From Rossellomorea orangium (GTDB taxonomy: Bacteria > Bacillota > Bacilli > Bacillales > Bacillaceae_B), in the NCBI RefSeq assembly GCF_019334305.1, contig NZ_JAHWGH010000018.1, positions 1-64,000 on the forward strand: 64,000 nt of DNA. The letters are read 5' to 3'. Positions 43,058 to 52,477 of this stretch are shown here, piece after piece; within the stretch, counting starts at the first letter, position 1; every line of letters starts with the position of its first letter. Under the pieces are notes generated by a model that worked only from the letters and a program-made list of their open reading frames with translations, had not been told where the DNA came from and made no database searches. Position numbers and translations under genes: made by a program.

Positions 43058-43921
43058 CTGTTCCTCCAACTCTTCAATTGCAACTTTTAAATCATCTTCA
43101 TCTCTTAACAACCGGAATAACCCTGCTATGATCAACTCGTCGGGATTCGATTTTCGACATTCCTCGGAAATCCGATTTGCTATGTTCATAAAATACGTTG
43201 AGGTAGCATCGCTCAACCCCTTGATTTTGTCATAAAGTGATTTCCATGCCTCTTCCCTTTTTTCAAATGAGATGAAGGCTCCTTCTTTGTCCATACTGAC
43301 AGCAAAGGGTTTCATCATCTCATCATCCAATAATGGAGCACTTTCCCCATCTAGAAAATCACCGGCGAGGAGGGTAATCTGTCTGACGATATGTCTACCG
43401 AGGATTTCCGGCTCGAGGGAATCATCCTGTGAAATCATCAACATCATATAAGAAGAATAGATTGATTGAGTCATCCACATCAGGTCCCATTTGTAAGGCG
43501 TGATGCCTTCACCATACACTTCCAACAGATTACTTTCGAGCCAACTGAACAGCCTCCCTCTCATCCTGTGCTCCATGGCCGCCAGTTTTTCACTATTCTT
43601 GGCAGTCTCACCTCTCATGTGCATTTTCATATAGGATTTGTACTCCAATATTCCTTCAAATTGCACTTGAAATTGTTTGGCGAATCGTTTCAATGGAGGC
43701 AAGTTCCCTTCCAGCCCCACAACGAATGCCCGCTCAAATACGAGTTGCTGATAATGTTCATATATCGATATGATTAGATCTTCTTTTGATTGAAAAATTG
43801 TGTAAAGGGATCCCTTTGATATACCTACACTATCGGCAATCTGCTGCATGGACGTCTGATTGTATCCATGTTGAGCAAAAAGGTCCACCGCTGATTCGAG
43901 TATTGCGTTTCTTTTATCCAT
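43040..43921 (-). CDS. TetR family regulator of the adjacent RND pump
   Basis: A 293-residue TetR protein, longer than usual because of about 90 extra C-terminal residues (from MDKEGAFISFEKREEAW to the end). The DNA-binding part is standard: AVDLFAQHGYNQTSMQQIADSVGISKGSLYTIFQSKEDLI. ATG behind GAGGTGTAGGAA. It is divergent from an RND efflux gene, an arrangement like yerO-swrC of B. subtilis, so it most likely represses the pump; a palindrome sits on the pump promoter. Confidence 0.87.
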   Translation of the reverse strand: MDKRNAILESAVDLFAQHGYNQTSMQQIADSVGISKGSLYTIFQSKEDLIISIYEHYQQLVFERAFVVGLEGNLPPLKRFAKQFQVQFEGILEYKSYMKMHMRGETAKNSEKLAAMEHRMRGRLFSWLESNLLEVYGEGITPYKWDLMWMTQSIYSSYMMLMISQDDSLEPEILGRHIVRQITLLAGDFLDGESAPLLDDEMMKPFAVSMDKEGAFISFEKREEAWKSLYDKIKGLSDATSTYFMNIANRISEECRKSNPDELIIAGLFRLLRDEDDLKVAIEELEEQLLPLK

Positions 43922-44003
43922 TTCCTACACCTCTATATCCGAAGAAAAACATCCACACTCCCATTTTAACCATACAAAGCAAAAAATAGAAGAGCATTCA
44001 TTC

Positions 44004-44031
44004 TTGACTACATAAAAATTTTAGGTAAAAT
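44004..44031 (+). promoter_or_regulatory. Sigma-A-like promoter of the RND pump gene
   Basis: TTGACT (44004-44009), a 16-base spacer and TAAAAT (44026-44031), 105 bases before the start codon. Confidence 0.6.
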
Positions 44032-44044
44032 GACTATTGAGTCA
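44031..44044. promoter_or_regulatory. Palindrome at the RND pump transcription start
   Basis: TGACTATTGAGTCA: TGACT and AGTCA are an inverted repeat around four bases, directly after the -10 hexamer. The position suits a repressor site for the divergent TetR protein. Confidence 0.5.
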
Positions 44045-44135
44045 ACTATTAAAATAACTGTCATATCAATACTTTGTTGTTCTACAAATAAATTGAATGA
44101 CCCACAAGTCAAATCTTTTTAAGGAGGATTCATCC

Positions 44136-47100
44136 ATGTTAAAAGCCATTCTAAACCGTTCGAAAATCGTGTTAATATTCGTCATATTATTTGTCATCAT
44201 CGGGATATTCACATTTATCCAATTACCCCAAAGGGAGATTCCCGAAACAAGTGTCAACATCGGCACAGTAACGACCGTCTACCCTGGTGCAACGGTTGAC
44301 TCAGTTGAGAGGAGCATAACCAACCCCATTGAGTCATCTCTACAATCAATTGACGGCATAAAGGAGATCAACTCCTCTTCAGCAGCAGGTTTCTCTACCA
44401 TCATTGTAGAGGTTGAAGACGGCAAAGACAAAAAGGAAGTGTTCGGCGATGTGCGCCAAGCCGTCTCAGATGCTTCAACATCCTTCCCTGAAGAGGCGTT
44501 TGATCCTGAAGTAAATGAATCCACCGTCAAAATGCCTATCGTTTCGTACAACTTAACCAGTGATAATAAGGAATCACTTCTCAAAATGGATGATGAAGTT
44601 ACCAGATGGAAAGAAGAAGTCGAGGATTTATCAGGGGTCTCAAGCGTTACAGTGAAAGGCCTTCCTGAAGAAGAAATCGTAATCGAACTTAAGCAGGAAG
44701 AACTGAAAACCTCTGGCCTCAATCCTTCAGCCATCATGAGTGCCATTAATGATGAATATTATCCAACACCTCTTGGAAAGCAGGATATGGATAATGAAGT
44801 GGTGCAACTAACTGTCGACCACTTTACAACTATAGATGAAATGAACGAACTCTTCGTTGGAAAGAACCTTCAGGGGGAATCGATTTTCCTTAAAGACATT
44901 GCCAATATAAAGGTAGCTCCCGAAGAAATTAAAGACATTGTAACCTTTGAAGGCAAACCTTCTGTTTCATTCACTGCATTCGTCCAGCCGGGCGAAGACA
45001 TTCCATCGGTTGATGAAAGAGTGAGTGATAAAGTGGAGGAACTGTCAGAATCCCTTCCGTCTGATGTGAAGCTTGTACCCTACTATTCCCAAGCTTCCAC
45101 CGTAACCAATATATTTGATGGATTATTTAAGTCCCTTGCCATTTCCGTTGTTGCGGTCATTTTGACTACAGCCCTTGGACTGACGGTTTCTGGTGCATTT
45201 GTTGTCGCACTTGCTGTTCCGATCTCCGTGCTTATGGGATTGATTCCCCTACCATTTGCAGGAGTGGATTTAAATCAGATTTCCGTTATAGGGGCCATCA
45301 TTGCTCTCGGTATCCTGGTTGATGACTCGATTGTGGTGAACGACAATATTCAACGCCGATATAAACTTGGTGATGGAGCATTGATGGGTGCCATAACCGG
45401 AGTGAAAGAGATCTGGGTGTCAATTGTCACTTCCTCTCTTGCCATTGTGTTTACATTCCTGCCTCTCATTTTCTTGTCAGGTGGAAACGGTGCATTCATC
45501 AGAGCATTACCGACTGTCTTGATTACAACGATCATTGCTTCTACACTCGTTGCCCTGATCTTCGTTCCGATTATGAGATACTCACTATATAGTAAGACGA
45601 AGAAAAAGGTATCTGATGCTCCAGGATTACTGGGTAAACCATTGAATAAAATGGCCGATTTTTATGCAGATACTATTTTAACGAAGTTTTCAAAAAGGCC
45701 TTTTGTCGTATCCGCCATCGGCCTTGTATTTACGACTGCCATATTTGGATTGATAGCCCTGACACCATTTGAATTCTTCCCATCAGCCGATCGGCAAGAA
45801 GTAACAGTGGATGTCACCCTTCCAATTGGAACAACAATTGAAGAAACATCCACCACTCTTCATGAAATAGAAGAGCTCTTAAAAACGGATGATGGCGTCT
45901 ATGAAACTTCAGCGTTCGCAGGTACAGGACTCCCGAATCTATTCAATAGTTCTCTATCTAATTCCGGACAGAACACAGGACAACTGGTAGCAAGAGTCGA
46001 TCGTAAGAACCAGACTGCCCAAGGGTTGATAGATGATTGGACGGACAAATTACGAAAAAAATACCCTGAAGCAAAAATATTCATGGAAACAATCCAGCAA
46101 GGCCCACCTGCAGGAGCTCCTGTAACGGTTACTGTGTCAGGTCCTGATATTACTCAATTAATACAGCTTAGAGATGTCATTTCGACTAAAATAGATGCTT
46201 TGGATACTGATTTGGTCGTTGATAATGTAGGAGATATGGAACCAACGATAGAATATGTTCCAAACCGCGAAAAACTAGAAGAATATGGAATAACCGTTAA
46301 TGATGTTAGCCAACAGCTCCGATTAGCTACAGAAGGCATACCAATGAAGGCATTTGACAATGGAGTAACAAAGCGCGATATGACTTTCCTTTTAGAAAGT
46401 AAAGATGGAGAAGTCGATCTTCAATCATTGGAAGTTCCTGCACAAACAACAAGTCCTGCAGGTCCGCCTAAACTGATCTCCCTTGATGAGTTGGTGACTC
46501 CTGAGAAGAAAGAAGAACTTCAACTTATCCCTCACAAGGATGGAGAACGGGCCATTACGATTCGTGCCTTCCCAGGGGATGAGGAGAATTATAAAGAAAA
46601 TGTAAAGGAAATTGTAAAAGATGTCCGGGATGACCTTGATGACCAAGACTATTCCATCACGTTAGGTGGGGAAAACGAAGCGCAGAATGATTTCTTTGCA
46701 GAAATCACCATATTGTTTATCATTGTCATATTCTTGGTGTATCTATTGATTGCCCTGCAATTCAATTCTTTATCTCTTCCATTCCTTGTCCTTGTTGCTG
46801 TATATCTGGCGATAGCAGGTGCAATCCTTGGATTGTTTGTAACCCAGACACCTATCAGCTTCCTAGCCGTGATGGGGATGGTCTCTCTGACTGGAATCGT
46901 CGTAAGGAATTCCGTTGTGTTAATTGAATTTATTGAGCAAGGACTTAAGAATGGCATGAGTGTGAAAGAAGCGGTTATTGAATCTGGCCGTACACGATTG
47001 CGTCCTATTCTTCTCACAGCCCTCACCTCTATTGTGGCACTTATTCCAGTTGCAGTAAGCGGTGATGCCTTATTTACTCCGCTAGCCGTAACGATAATAT

Positions 47101-47195
47101 CGGGTATTCTTTTTTCAGCTATATTAACGCTGATCATTGTCCCGATGATGTATCTTGTCTTTAACCGATTCAGAAGAAGAAATGTTGAAGCTTAA
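44136..47195 (+). CDS. RND superfamily efflux pump (AcrB/SwrC-like)
   Basis: A 1019-residue HAE-type RND permease with the usual internal duplication: helix 1 (IVLIFVILFVIIGIFTFIQL), large loop, helices 2-6, second loop from about 560 and helices 8-12. Proton-relay aspartates lie in GIIALGILVDDSIVVNDN-type sequence (IGAIIALGILVDDSIVVNDN). FGD VRQAV and TVYPGATVDSVE are porter-domain hallmarks. In a Gram-positive cell it works without an outer-membrane partner; no membrane-fusion gene is adjacent. The ATG at 44136 is chosen for the AAGGAGG eight bases upstream. Probable substrates are lipophilic drugs or surfactants (inference). Confidence 0.9.
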   Translation: MLKAILNRSKIVLIFVILFVIIGIFTFIQLPQREIPETSVNIGTVTTVYPGATVDSVERSITNPIESSLQSIDGIKEINSSSAAGFSTIIVEVEDGKDKKEVFGDVRQAVSDASTSFPEEAFDPEVNESTVKMPIVSYNLTSDNKESLLKMDDEVTRWKEEVEDLSGVSSVTVKGLPEEEIVIELKQEELKTSGLNPSAIMSAINDEYYPTPLGKQDMDNEVVQLTVDHFTTIDEMNELFVGKNLQGESIFLKDIANIKVAPEEIKDIVTFEGKPSVSFTAFVQPGEDIPSVDERVSDKVEELSESLPSDVKLVPYYSQASTVTNIFDGLFKSLAISVVAVILTTALGLTVSGAFVVALAVPISVLMGLIPLPFAGVDLNQISVIGAIIALGILVDDSIVVNDNIQRRYKLGDGALMGAITGVKEIWVSIVTSSLAIVFTFLPLIFLSGGNGAFIRALPTVLITTIIASTLVALIFVPIMRYSLYSKTKKKVSDAPGLLGKPLNKMADFYADTILTKFSKRPFVVSAIGLVFTTAIFGLIALTPFEFFPSADRQEVTVDVTLPIGTTIEETSTTLHEIEELLKTDDGVYETSAFAGTGLPNLFNSSLSNSGQNTGQLVARVDRKNQTAQGLIDDWTDKLRKKYPEAKIFMETIQQGPPAGAPVTVTVSGPDITQLIQLRDVISTKIDALDTDLVVDNVGDMEPTIEYVPNREKLEEYGITVNDVSQQLRLATEGIPMKAFDNGVTKRDMTFLLESKDGEVDLQSLEVPAQTTSPAGPPKLISLDELVTPEKKEELQLIPHKDGERAITIRAFPGDEENYKENVKEIVKDVRDDLDDQDYSITLGGENEAQNDFFAEITILFIIVIFLVYLLIALQFNSLSLPFLVLVAVYLAIAGAILGLFVTQTPISFLAVMGMVSLTGIVVRNSVVLIEFIEQGLKNGMSVKEAVIESGRTRLRPILLTALTSIVALIPVAVSGDALFTPLAVTIISGILFSAILTLIIVPMMYLVFNRFRRRNVEA

Positions 47196-47209
47196 AACGA
47201 ATTAGCCCG

Positions 47210-47230
47210 AGGGGAGACATGGTCTCCCCT
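47210..47230 (+). terminator. Terminator of the RND pump gene
   Basis: AGGGGAGAC (47210-47218) with GTCTCCCCT (47222-47230), loop ATG, followed by TATTTTAA. Confidence 0.85.
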
Positions 47231-47285
47231 TATTTTAATGATTAAACAAATCCTATAATGGAAAAATTATAGGAATCCTTACTTT

Positions 47286-47307
47286 TGTCACTAAGTATCA
47301 AGTGACA
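47286..47307. promoter_or_regulatory. Inverted repeat upstream of the MFS pump gene
   Basis: TGTCACT (47286-47292) and AGTGACA (47301-47307) form a perfect inverted repeat around eight bases in the 194-base gap before the pump. It may be a repressor site; the regulator is unknown. Confidence 0.45.
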
Positions 47308-47389
47308 GATGAATTTTGTTCTTGTGATATTTTCCTGCATCAAGCATGATAGATACGTGCTAGATTTTTTATATTTTTGGAGGGACTTC

Positions 47390-48826
47390 ATGACTACTAT
47401 TAATTCAAAAGCGATCCTCATAACCTTTATGATAGGTGCTTTTTTCGCTATATTAAATGAGACTCTGTTAAATATCGCCCTGACGGAATTAATGCAGGTA
47501 TTTAACGTAGATGCTCCTACAGTTCAATGGCTTGCGACAGGATTCATGCTGGTTATGGGTGTGTTGATGCCCATCTCTGCCCTGTTGATCCAGTGGTTCA
47601 CTACACGACAAATGTTCATCGGGGTCATGAGCGTATTTCTTCTTGGGACCATCATCGCAGCATGCGCCATAAATTTCCCCATGCTCCTTACTGGAAGAAT
47701 GATACAGGCAGTAGGTACAGGATTACTGATCCCAGTTATCATGAATGCCCTGCTGCTTCTCTACCGACCGGAAGTGCGCGGTAAAATCATGGGTACATTC
47801 GGATTGGTCATCATGTTCGCTCCGGCTATCGGACCCACTCTATCTGGCGTTATCGTTGATTTCCTTGGGTGGAGATGGTTGTTCATCACCGTCCTTCCAT
47901 TTGCTGTGTTTTCTATTTTATTTGCACTGAAATATCTACAAAACGTTGGCGAAGTGACTCGACCTGGTGTCGATGTGTATTCGATCATCCTTTCATCCAT
48001 AGGAATTGGAGGAATCGTTTACGGATTCAGTGCTGCAGGTGAAGAAGAAGCAGGATTCACTTCTGTTAAGATCATTGTGATCATTGCCGTTTCTGTCATA
48101 AGCGTCGTTCTCTTTGTACTGCGCCAATTAAAGCTTAAAGAACCTCTCCTTGATGTTCGCGTATTCCAATATAAAAGCTATACAAGAGGTGTGACGATTT
48201 TCGTCATCGTCATCATGGCCATGTTCGCTTCGGAAATCGTGATGCCGATGTATCTTCAGGGACCTCTGGGATATTCAGCAAAAGCAGCTGGGCTGCTGTT
48301 ACTCCCCGGTGCACTATTGAATGGCCTTATGTCTCCAACAATGGGTTCACTATTTGATAAATATGGACCAAGAAAACTGATCATCCCAGGAACATTGACT
48401 TTGGTGGGAGTCATGATATTCTTTAGTTTCATCAATCCTGAAACACCTATTTGGCTTTTTGTTCTCGTCTACATCATTCTCATGCTATCTATCTCAGCCA
48501 TCATGATGCCTGCCCAGACAAACGGTTTAAATGAGCTGCCGAAACACCTCTACCCACACGGGACCGCCATTGCCAATACGTTACAGCCCGTTGCAGGTGC
48601 CCTCGGTGTCTCCATCTTTGTCAGCATCATGACTCAAAGTCAGGCAGGGTATATCGAAGGGCAGTCAGGTGTGATAACTGAACGAATTTTTCATAACGCC
48701 ATGACCTATGGGGTTCATCATGCCTATTGGTTTGCACTTGTCTTGGCGGCGATCGCATTCTTCATTTCATTATTCATTCGTAAAGCGATTGCACCGGATT
48801 TTGAAAAGACCGAACTGGAGAATTAA
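47390..48826 (+). CDS. DHA2-type MFS multidrug transporter
   Basis: A 478-residue, about 14-helix major facilitator of the EmrB/QacA/LmrB type. It shows the motif A-like RPEVRGKIMG, motif C-like GLVIMFAPAIGPTLSGVIVD and the drug:proton antiporter helix GTGLLIPVIMNALLLL. The ATG at 47390 lies behind GGAGGGACTTC; a longer in-frame ATG at 47309 would place the inverted repeat close to the start and has no ribosome binding site. Drug or bile-like substrate export is inferred. Confidence 0.87.
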   Translation: MTTINSKAILITFMIGAFFAILNETLLNIALTELMQVFNVDAPTVQWLATGFMLVMGVLMPISALLIQWFTTRQMFIGVMSVFLLGTIIAACAINFPMLLTGRMIQAVGTGLLIPVIMNALLLLYRPEVRGKIMGTFGLVIMFAPAIGPTLSGVIVDFLGWRWLFITVLPFAVFSILFALKYLQNVGEVTRPGVDVYSIILSSIGIGGIVYGFSAAGEEEAGFTSVKIIVIIAVSVISVVLFVLRQLKLKEPLLDVRVFQYKSYTRGVTIFVIVIMAMFASEIVMPMYLQGPLGYSAKAAGLLLLPGALLNGLMSPTMGSLFDKYGPRKLIIPGTLTLVGVMIFFSFINPETPIWLFVLVYIILMLSISAIMMPAQTNGLNELPKHLYPHGTAIANTLQPVAGALGVSIFVSIMTQSQAGYIEGQSGVITERIFHNAMTYGVHHAYWFALVLAAIAFFISLFIRKAIAPDFEKTELEN

Positions 48827-48842
48827 CCAAATACATTTATTG

Positions 48843-48877
48843 AACGGAAAGCTAAGTGCACACTTGAGCTTTCCGTT
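48843..48877 (+). terminator. Terminator of the MFS pump gene
   Basis: AACGGAAAGCT (48843-48853) pairs perfectly with AGCTTTCCGTT (48867-48877), followed by six T. Confidence 0.9.
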
Positions 48878-48976
48878 TTTTTTCACAAAAAAAACGGACT
48901 CTAAAGGGCTATTGCTGTACGTCCCTCTTTCCCAGGAGTAGAATGGTCTTTAGAGAAAATTAGAGGAGGACTTTTA

Positions 48977-49471
48977 ATGGAGAAAGAGATTAAAACCATA
49001 GAAGATATTCGTTCTGAAGTACTGAATAGTGTAAACCATTTAACCGATGAGCAATTAAATGAAGAATTGGAAGCCGGTCGTTGGTCGATCTTGCAAGTGT
49101 TGGATCATCTTTATTTGATGGAAAGATCCCTTACGAAAACGATTCAATTGACGTTAGAAAAAGGTGAAGAGCAAGAGGTGGAATCAAAGCCGGTTCACTT
49201 TACGGTCGATCGGTCTACCAAAGTAGACGCTCCCCCGTTTGTCGTTCCAACAGAAGAGAAGCTGACCCTGCAAGAAATGAAAGATAAACTGGCAGCTTCA
49301 CGTAATGATCTTCTTGCATTTCTGGAAACAACCAGCAAGGAAGAATTGCAACGAAAAGCATATCCTCATCCCATCTTCGGTCATATACGGTTAGATGAAT
49401 GGATTCCATTTATCGGGTATCATGAAAAAAGACATCTAGAGCAAATTGAAGATTTGAAGAAAAAATTATAG
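48977..49471 (+). CDS. DinB-like domain protein
   Basis: A 164-residue DinB_2-type four-helix protein. WSILQVLDHLYLMERS carries the first metal histidine and IPFIGYHEKRHLEQIEDL the YHxxRHxxQI motif that closes the site. Possibly a thiol-dependent transferase. ATG behind TAGAGGAGGACTTTTA. Not closely related in sequence to the DinB gene at 20335. Confidence 0.85.
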   Translation: MEKEIKTIEDIRSEVLNSVNHLTDEQLNEELEAGRWSILQVLDHLYLMERSLTKTIQLTLEKGEEQEVESKPVHFTVDRSTKVDAPPFVVPTEEKLTLQEMKDKLAASRNDLLAFLETTSKEELQRKAYPHPIFGHIRLDEWIPFIGYHEKRHLEQIEDLKKKL

Positions 49472-49479
49472 TATCACTC

Positions 49480-49517
49480 AAGGAAGGATCTGTTCCCATG
49501 GAAACAGATCCTTCCTT
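49480..49517. terminator. Bidirectional terminator between DinB and LysR genes
   Basis: AAGGAAGGATCTGTT (49480-49494) pairs perfectly with AACAGATCCTTCCTT (49503-49517). It serves the rightward DinB gene and overlaps the stop of the leftward LysR gene. Confidence 0.85.
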
Positions 49518-50391
49518 AAGATCCTTCTTTTAATCTCGTGATGATTTCTCCAATTACGGGATTACTTCGATTCTCAATTTTATAGGCAGCATAAATCGTA
49601 TTTTTGACTGAAAGATGTGAAAACATAACCTGTGCTTTATTTGAATCTATACTTTCCTTTACTAAATAAGTCGGGAGAACACTTACCCCCATCCCCTGCT
49701 CGATCCCTTCCAAAATCGTTCTGAGATCCGGGACAATATGGGTTGGGGGTACATCCGGTCTTTTCCCAAAATGTTCCCGCCAATATCTTCGTACAATAGG
49801 CAGCTCTACTCCATAACTTAACCACTTCTGTTCCTTGAGCCACTCTTCAATGTCCGAAAGCTCAGTTGCATCTGACTGGTAGCCCATCGGACTGACAACG
49901 ACAAATTCTTCTTCCACCAACTTGATAAATTCAATTGAGGACGTATTGAGCTTCTGGGTGGTGACGATCACTTCCAGCTCATCCTTTTCCAATTTGTCAT
50001 GTAATGTACCGGCGATTCCAAAGGTAATCGCGAACCGAACATCCAATGTTTTTAAATTCGCAATGGCTTTATGGGTAAAGTATTCTACCGGGCTGCCCAG
50101 ACGGACAATCGGTGCAAGAGAGGCTCTCGAAGAAGCGTGCCTAATTTCCAGGGTCGTCTTTTCCAGGTTTTCAATTAAAGGAACGATTTTTGTATATAGT
50201 TCCTTCCCTTTATCTGTCGGAATCATTTTTCGGGGTGCACGAATGAATAATGGTTCGCCTACTTCAGATTCCAATGCCGAGAGATGCTGACTCATGGCCG
50301 GCTGAGTCAAGATTCTCGCTTTTGCCGCTGCCGAAACGGATCGGTGCCTGTATATACTGACGAAGCTTCGATACCATTCAAAATCGATCAT
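49516..50391 (-). CDS. LysR family transcriptional regulator
   Basis: A 291-residue LysR regulator: N-terminal winged helix FVSIYRHRSVSAAAKARILTQPAMSQHLSALESEVGEPLFIR and a two-lobed effector domain (from about residue 90, VRLGSPVEYFTHKAIANL). ATG behind AAAGGAAGTTTAATGTTAC. It is last in a leftward run with the ABM and DJ-1/PfpI genes and may control them. Effector unknown. Confidence 0.87.
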   Translation of the reverse strand: MIDFEWYRSFVSIYRHRSVSAAAKARILTQPAMSQHLSALESEVGEPLFIRAPRKMIPTDKGKELYTKIVPLIENLEKTTLEIRHASSRASLAPIVRLGSPVEYFTHKAIANLKTLDVRFAITFGIAGTLHDKLEKDELEVIVTTQKLNTSSIEFIKLVEEEFVVVSPMGYQSDATELSDIEEWLKEQKWLSYGVELPIVRRYWREHFGKRPDVPPTHIVPDLRTILEGIEQGMGVSVLPTYLVKESIDSNKAQVMFSHLSVKNTIYAAYKIENRSNPVIGEIITRLKEGS

Positions 50392-50467
50392 GTAACATTA
50401 AACTTCCTTTCACTTTTTATCTGAACCTATGACTATTTTTCAGTATATCTGTATGGGGCATCATTTA

Positions 50468-50495
50468 AAAGCACCGCTCACTTAGGAACGGTGCT
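50468..50495 (-). terminator. Terminator after the ABM gene
   Basis: AAGCACCG (50468-50475) with CGGTGCTT (50488-50495); the minus strand continues TTTAAATG. It separates the ABM gene from lysR. Confidence 0.7.
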
Positions 50496-50505
50496 TGCAT
50501 TAACT

Positions 50506-50793
50506 TTACACTTTCTGTAATCGATGAACCTCTCGCTTTTCAATCAGGGATTCAGTGTTTGAGCGATATCGCTTGTAATGCTCTGATTCGATATGAGCGT
50601 ATAGAGCAGCTTCACTTTCCCACCTTTCATAGAAAACAAAGACTGCTTTATTTTCTAAGGATCGATGAAGGGTATAAACGATACATCCTTCTTCAGCTTG
50701 TGATGGTCCGATCACATGAAGCAATTCTTCATAAAGCTTTTCTTCACAACCAGGCTTTGCTGTCAGAATCGCATTAATTGTGATGCTTGACAC
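50506..50793 (-). CDS. Putative quinol monooxygenase (ABM domain)
   Basis: A 95-residue antibiotic-biosynthesis-monooxygenase-fold protein of the YgiN type: ITINAILTAKPGCEEKLYEELL, EEGCIVYTLHRSLENKAVFVFYERWESEAALYAHIESEHYK. The family YERW/HxxxxHxK pattern is intact. GTG start behind GGAGGGTTTAAG. It follows the DJ-1/PfpI gene by 33 bases, presumably one transcript for electrophile or quinone stress. Confidence 0.85.
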   Translation of the reverse strand: MSSITINAILTAKPGCEEKLYEELLHVIGPSQAEEGCIVYTLHRSLENKAVFVFYERWESEAALYAHIESEHYKRYRSNTESLIEKREVHRLQKV

Positions 50794-50826
50794 CTTAAAC
50801 CCTCCAATGTTTTTCTTATTAGATCT

Positions 50827-51489
50827 TCAGCTTAATTTTTTTATAACTTCCTTTGCCACACTAACAGTAGATTGAGGATTCTGGCCAGTAATGAGGTTTC
50901 CAGCCACTTGAATATGATCCGTCCAGTTCGATTTAGCAACGAAATCAGCTCCAAGCTCACGCATGCGAGATTCCAACAAGAAAGGCATGTATTGATCTAA
51001 TGTTGTTTCTCTTTCTTCTTCATCTGTAAAGGCCGTTACAGCTTTACCTGCTACCAAATTAGATCCGTCAGTCAACTTCACACCAACCAGACCTGCAGGA
51101 CCGTGACATACTGCCGCTACCACTTTATCCGCTTCATATACATCGCGGACGATTTCTTGAAGTTTACCGTTATCCGGTAAGTCAAACATCGTTCCGTGCC
51201 CTCCAGGAAGGAAAATCGCATCAAAGGATGAAGCATCTTTAATTTCATCAAGCTTCAAAGTGTTTTCAAGATATTTCGCAGTGTCTAAGATTTCTTGAGG
51301 AGTGTCACCTTCTAAACTGCGATCATCGACAGGCGCCTTACCTCCGAGAGGACTTGCAACTGTAATGTTATACCCTAAACGGGAAAACTCAACAAACGCT
51401 TCTCCAAACTCTGATAACCAAAGACCTGTTTTATGGTCCTCATTCATTTTGTCAGCCGTGGTCACGACCATTAATATATGTTTACTCAT
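50827..51489 (-). CDS. DJ-1/PfpI family protein (Hsp31-like glutamine-amidotransferase fold)
   Basis: A 220-residue protein: VVTTADKMNEDHKTGLWLSEF at the N-terminus, AIFLPGGHGTMFDLPDN, and the reactive cysteine in VVAAVCHGPAGLVG near residue 122 with the nearby Glu/His. The layout matches Hsp31-type glyoxalase III/deglycase-like proteins. ATG behind AAGGAGGAATAATTA. First gene of the operon with the ABM protein. Confidence 0.87.
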   Translation of the reverse strand: MSKHILMVVTTADKMNEDHKTGLWLSEFGEAFVEFSRLGYNITVASPLGGKAPVDDRSLEGDTPQEILDTAKYLENTLKLDEIKDASSFDAIFLPGGHGTMFDLPDNGKLQEIVRDVYEADKVVAAVCHGPAGLVGVKLTDGSNLVAGKAVTAFTDEEERETTLDQYMPFLLESRMRELGADFVAKSNWTDHIQVAGNLITGQNPQSTVSVAKEVIKKLS

Positions 51490-51639
51490 TAATTATTCCT
51501 CCTTAAGAATGTGTATTGTGTGCCTTACGAAATCTATTGTAATCCCGCAACAACTATAAAACAAATTAGTTATTTTTCATGTTGCCATAAAAATATTTAT
51601 ACAAATTCGCAAATATGAAATTGAAATCTTAAATAAAAA

Positions 51640-51665
51640 GCCCATCCACATAACAATGGACGAGC
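51640..51665 (-). terminator. Terminator of the ABC-2 exporter operon
   Basis: GCCCATCCA (51640-51648) with TGGACGAGC (51657-51665), two G-T pairs; the minus strand continues TTTTTATTTAAG. Confidence 0.75.
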
Positions 51666-51671
51666 ATCCTT

Positions 51672-52466
51672 CTATATATTCAAATCACGTTTATCATAAA
51701 AAACAAATGTAGAAAATGCCAAAATTGCAATCAGTACAAGTGAAATGCCTAGAAACAAGAACTCTAATCCTCCCCCATACATTACATTCTTTGCTTCAAA
51801 ATATTTGAATGGAGTGAAGTATTTCAAGCCCTCGATTTTTTCACTCAAGTCGATGGCAAATGAAAGGATAAAGGTGAATAACAAAACTCCCGTCGAGAAT
51901 GACGCTGCTTTAGCTGGTTGTTTACTGTAAGCGGCTATAGCTGTTCCGATCACTAAGAAGAGTACTTGCAAAATGAACATTCCTACCATGGTGATTCCTA
52001 TATCCCCAACTATAGGGGTCTCACTGTAATGACCCACAATCAACAGGGAGGATATCCCGGCAATCAGGGTTAGTATCCCGACCTGAGTCAGGGCAGCCAA
52101 TAGCTTGATTCCTATTATATTCTTTCTCTTAAGTGGTTTGACGAATAGAAACTCAACGGTTTTATCCCTCTCTTCCTTGGAGATAATCGTTGCACCAATC
52201 ATGGCTGCATGTATGGTTGCCATTAACAAAATATAAAGAAAGAGCACCCCATAATATCCGCTGGCCGTTGACAGGTCCAGCGTACCGAACCCTAGAAATG
52301 CTTGCAAAGATTTAGGCATTCCAGCCATCAAATCATTCATGGATTGACCAGAAGAAGAATAGCCTGCATATTTCCCCATGCCTGATCCAATCAAAGCGAT
52401 CATCCCTATGCACCATATGATGAGGGACTTTCGATGTGCCTTTAATTCTCTCACATATACGTTCAT
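51672..52466 (-). CDS. ABC-2 type transporter permease, subunit 2
   Basis: A 264-residue membrane protein with six hydrophobic helices; ATIISKEERDKTVEFLFVKPLKRKNIIG is the cytoplasmic coupling segment of ABC-2 permeases. It is a diverged copy of the next gene (both start MNxxxxELKAxRKS and carry a KPxxR motif), so the exporter has two unlike permease subunits. ATG behind GGAGGGGAAAAT. Confidence 0.85.
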   Translation of the reverse strand: MNVYVRELKAHRKSLIIWCIGMIALIGSGMGKYAGYSSSGQSMNDLMAGMPKSLQAFLGFGTLDLSTASGYYGVLFLYILLMATIHAAMIGATIISKEERDKTVEFLFVKPLKRKNIIGIKLLAALTQVGILTLIAGISSLLIVGHYSETPIVGDIGITMVGMFILQVLFLVIGTAIAAYSKQPAKAASFSTGVLLFTFILSFAIDLSEKIEGLKYFTPFKYFEAKNVMYGGGLEFLFLGISLVLIAILAFSTFVFYDKRDLNI

Positions 52467-52477
52467 ATTTTCCCCTC

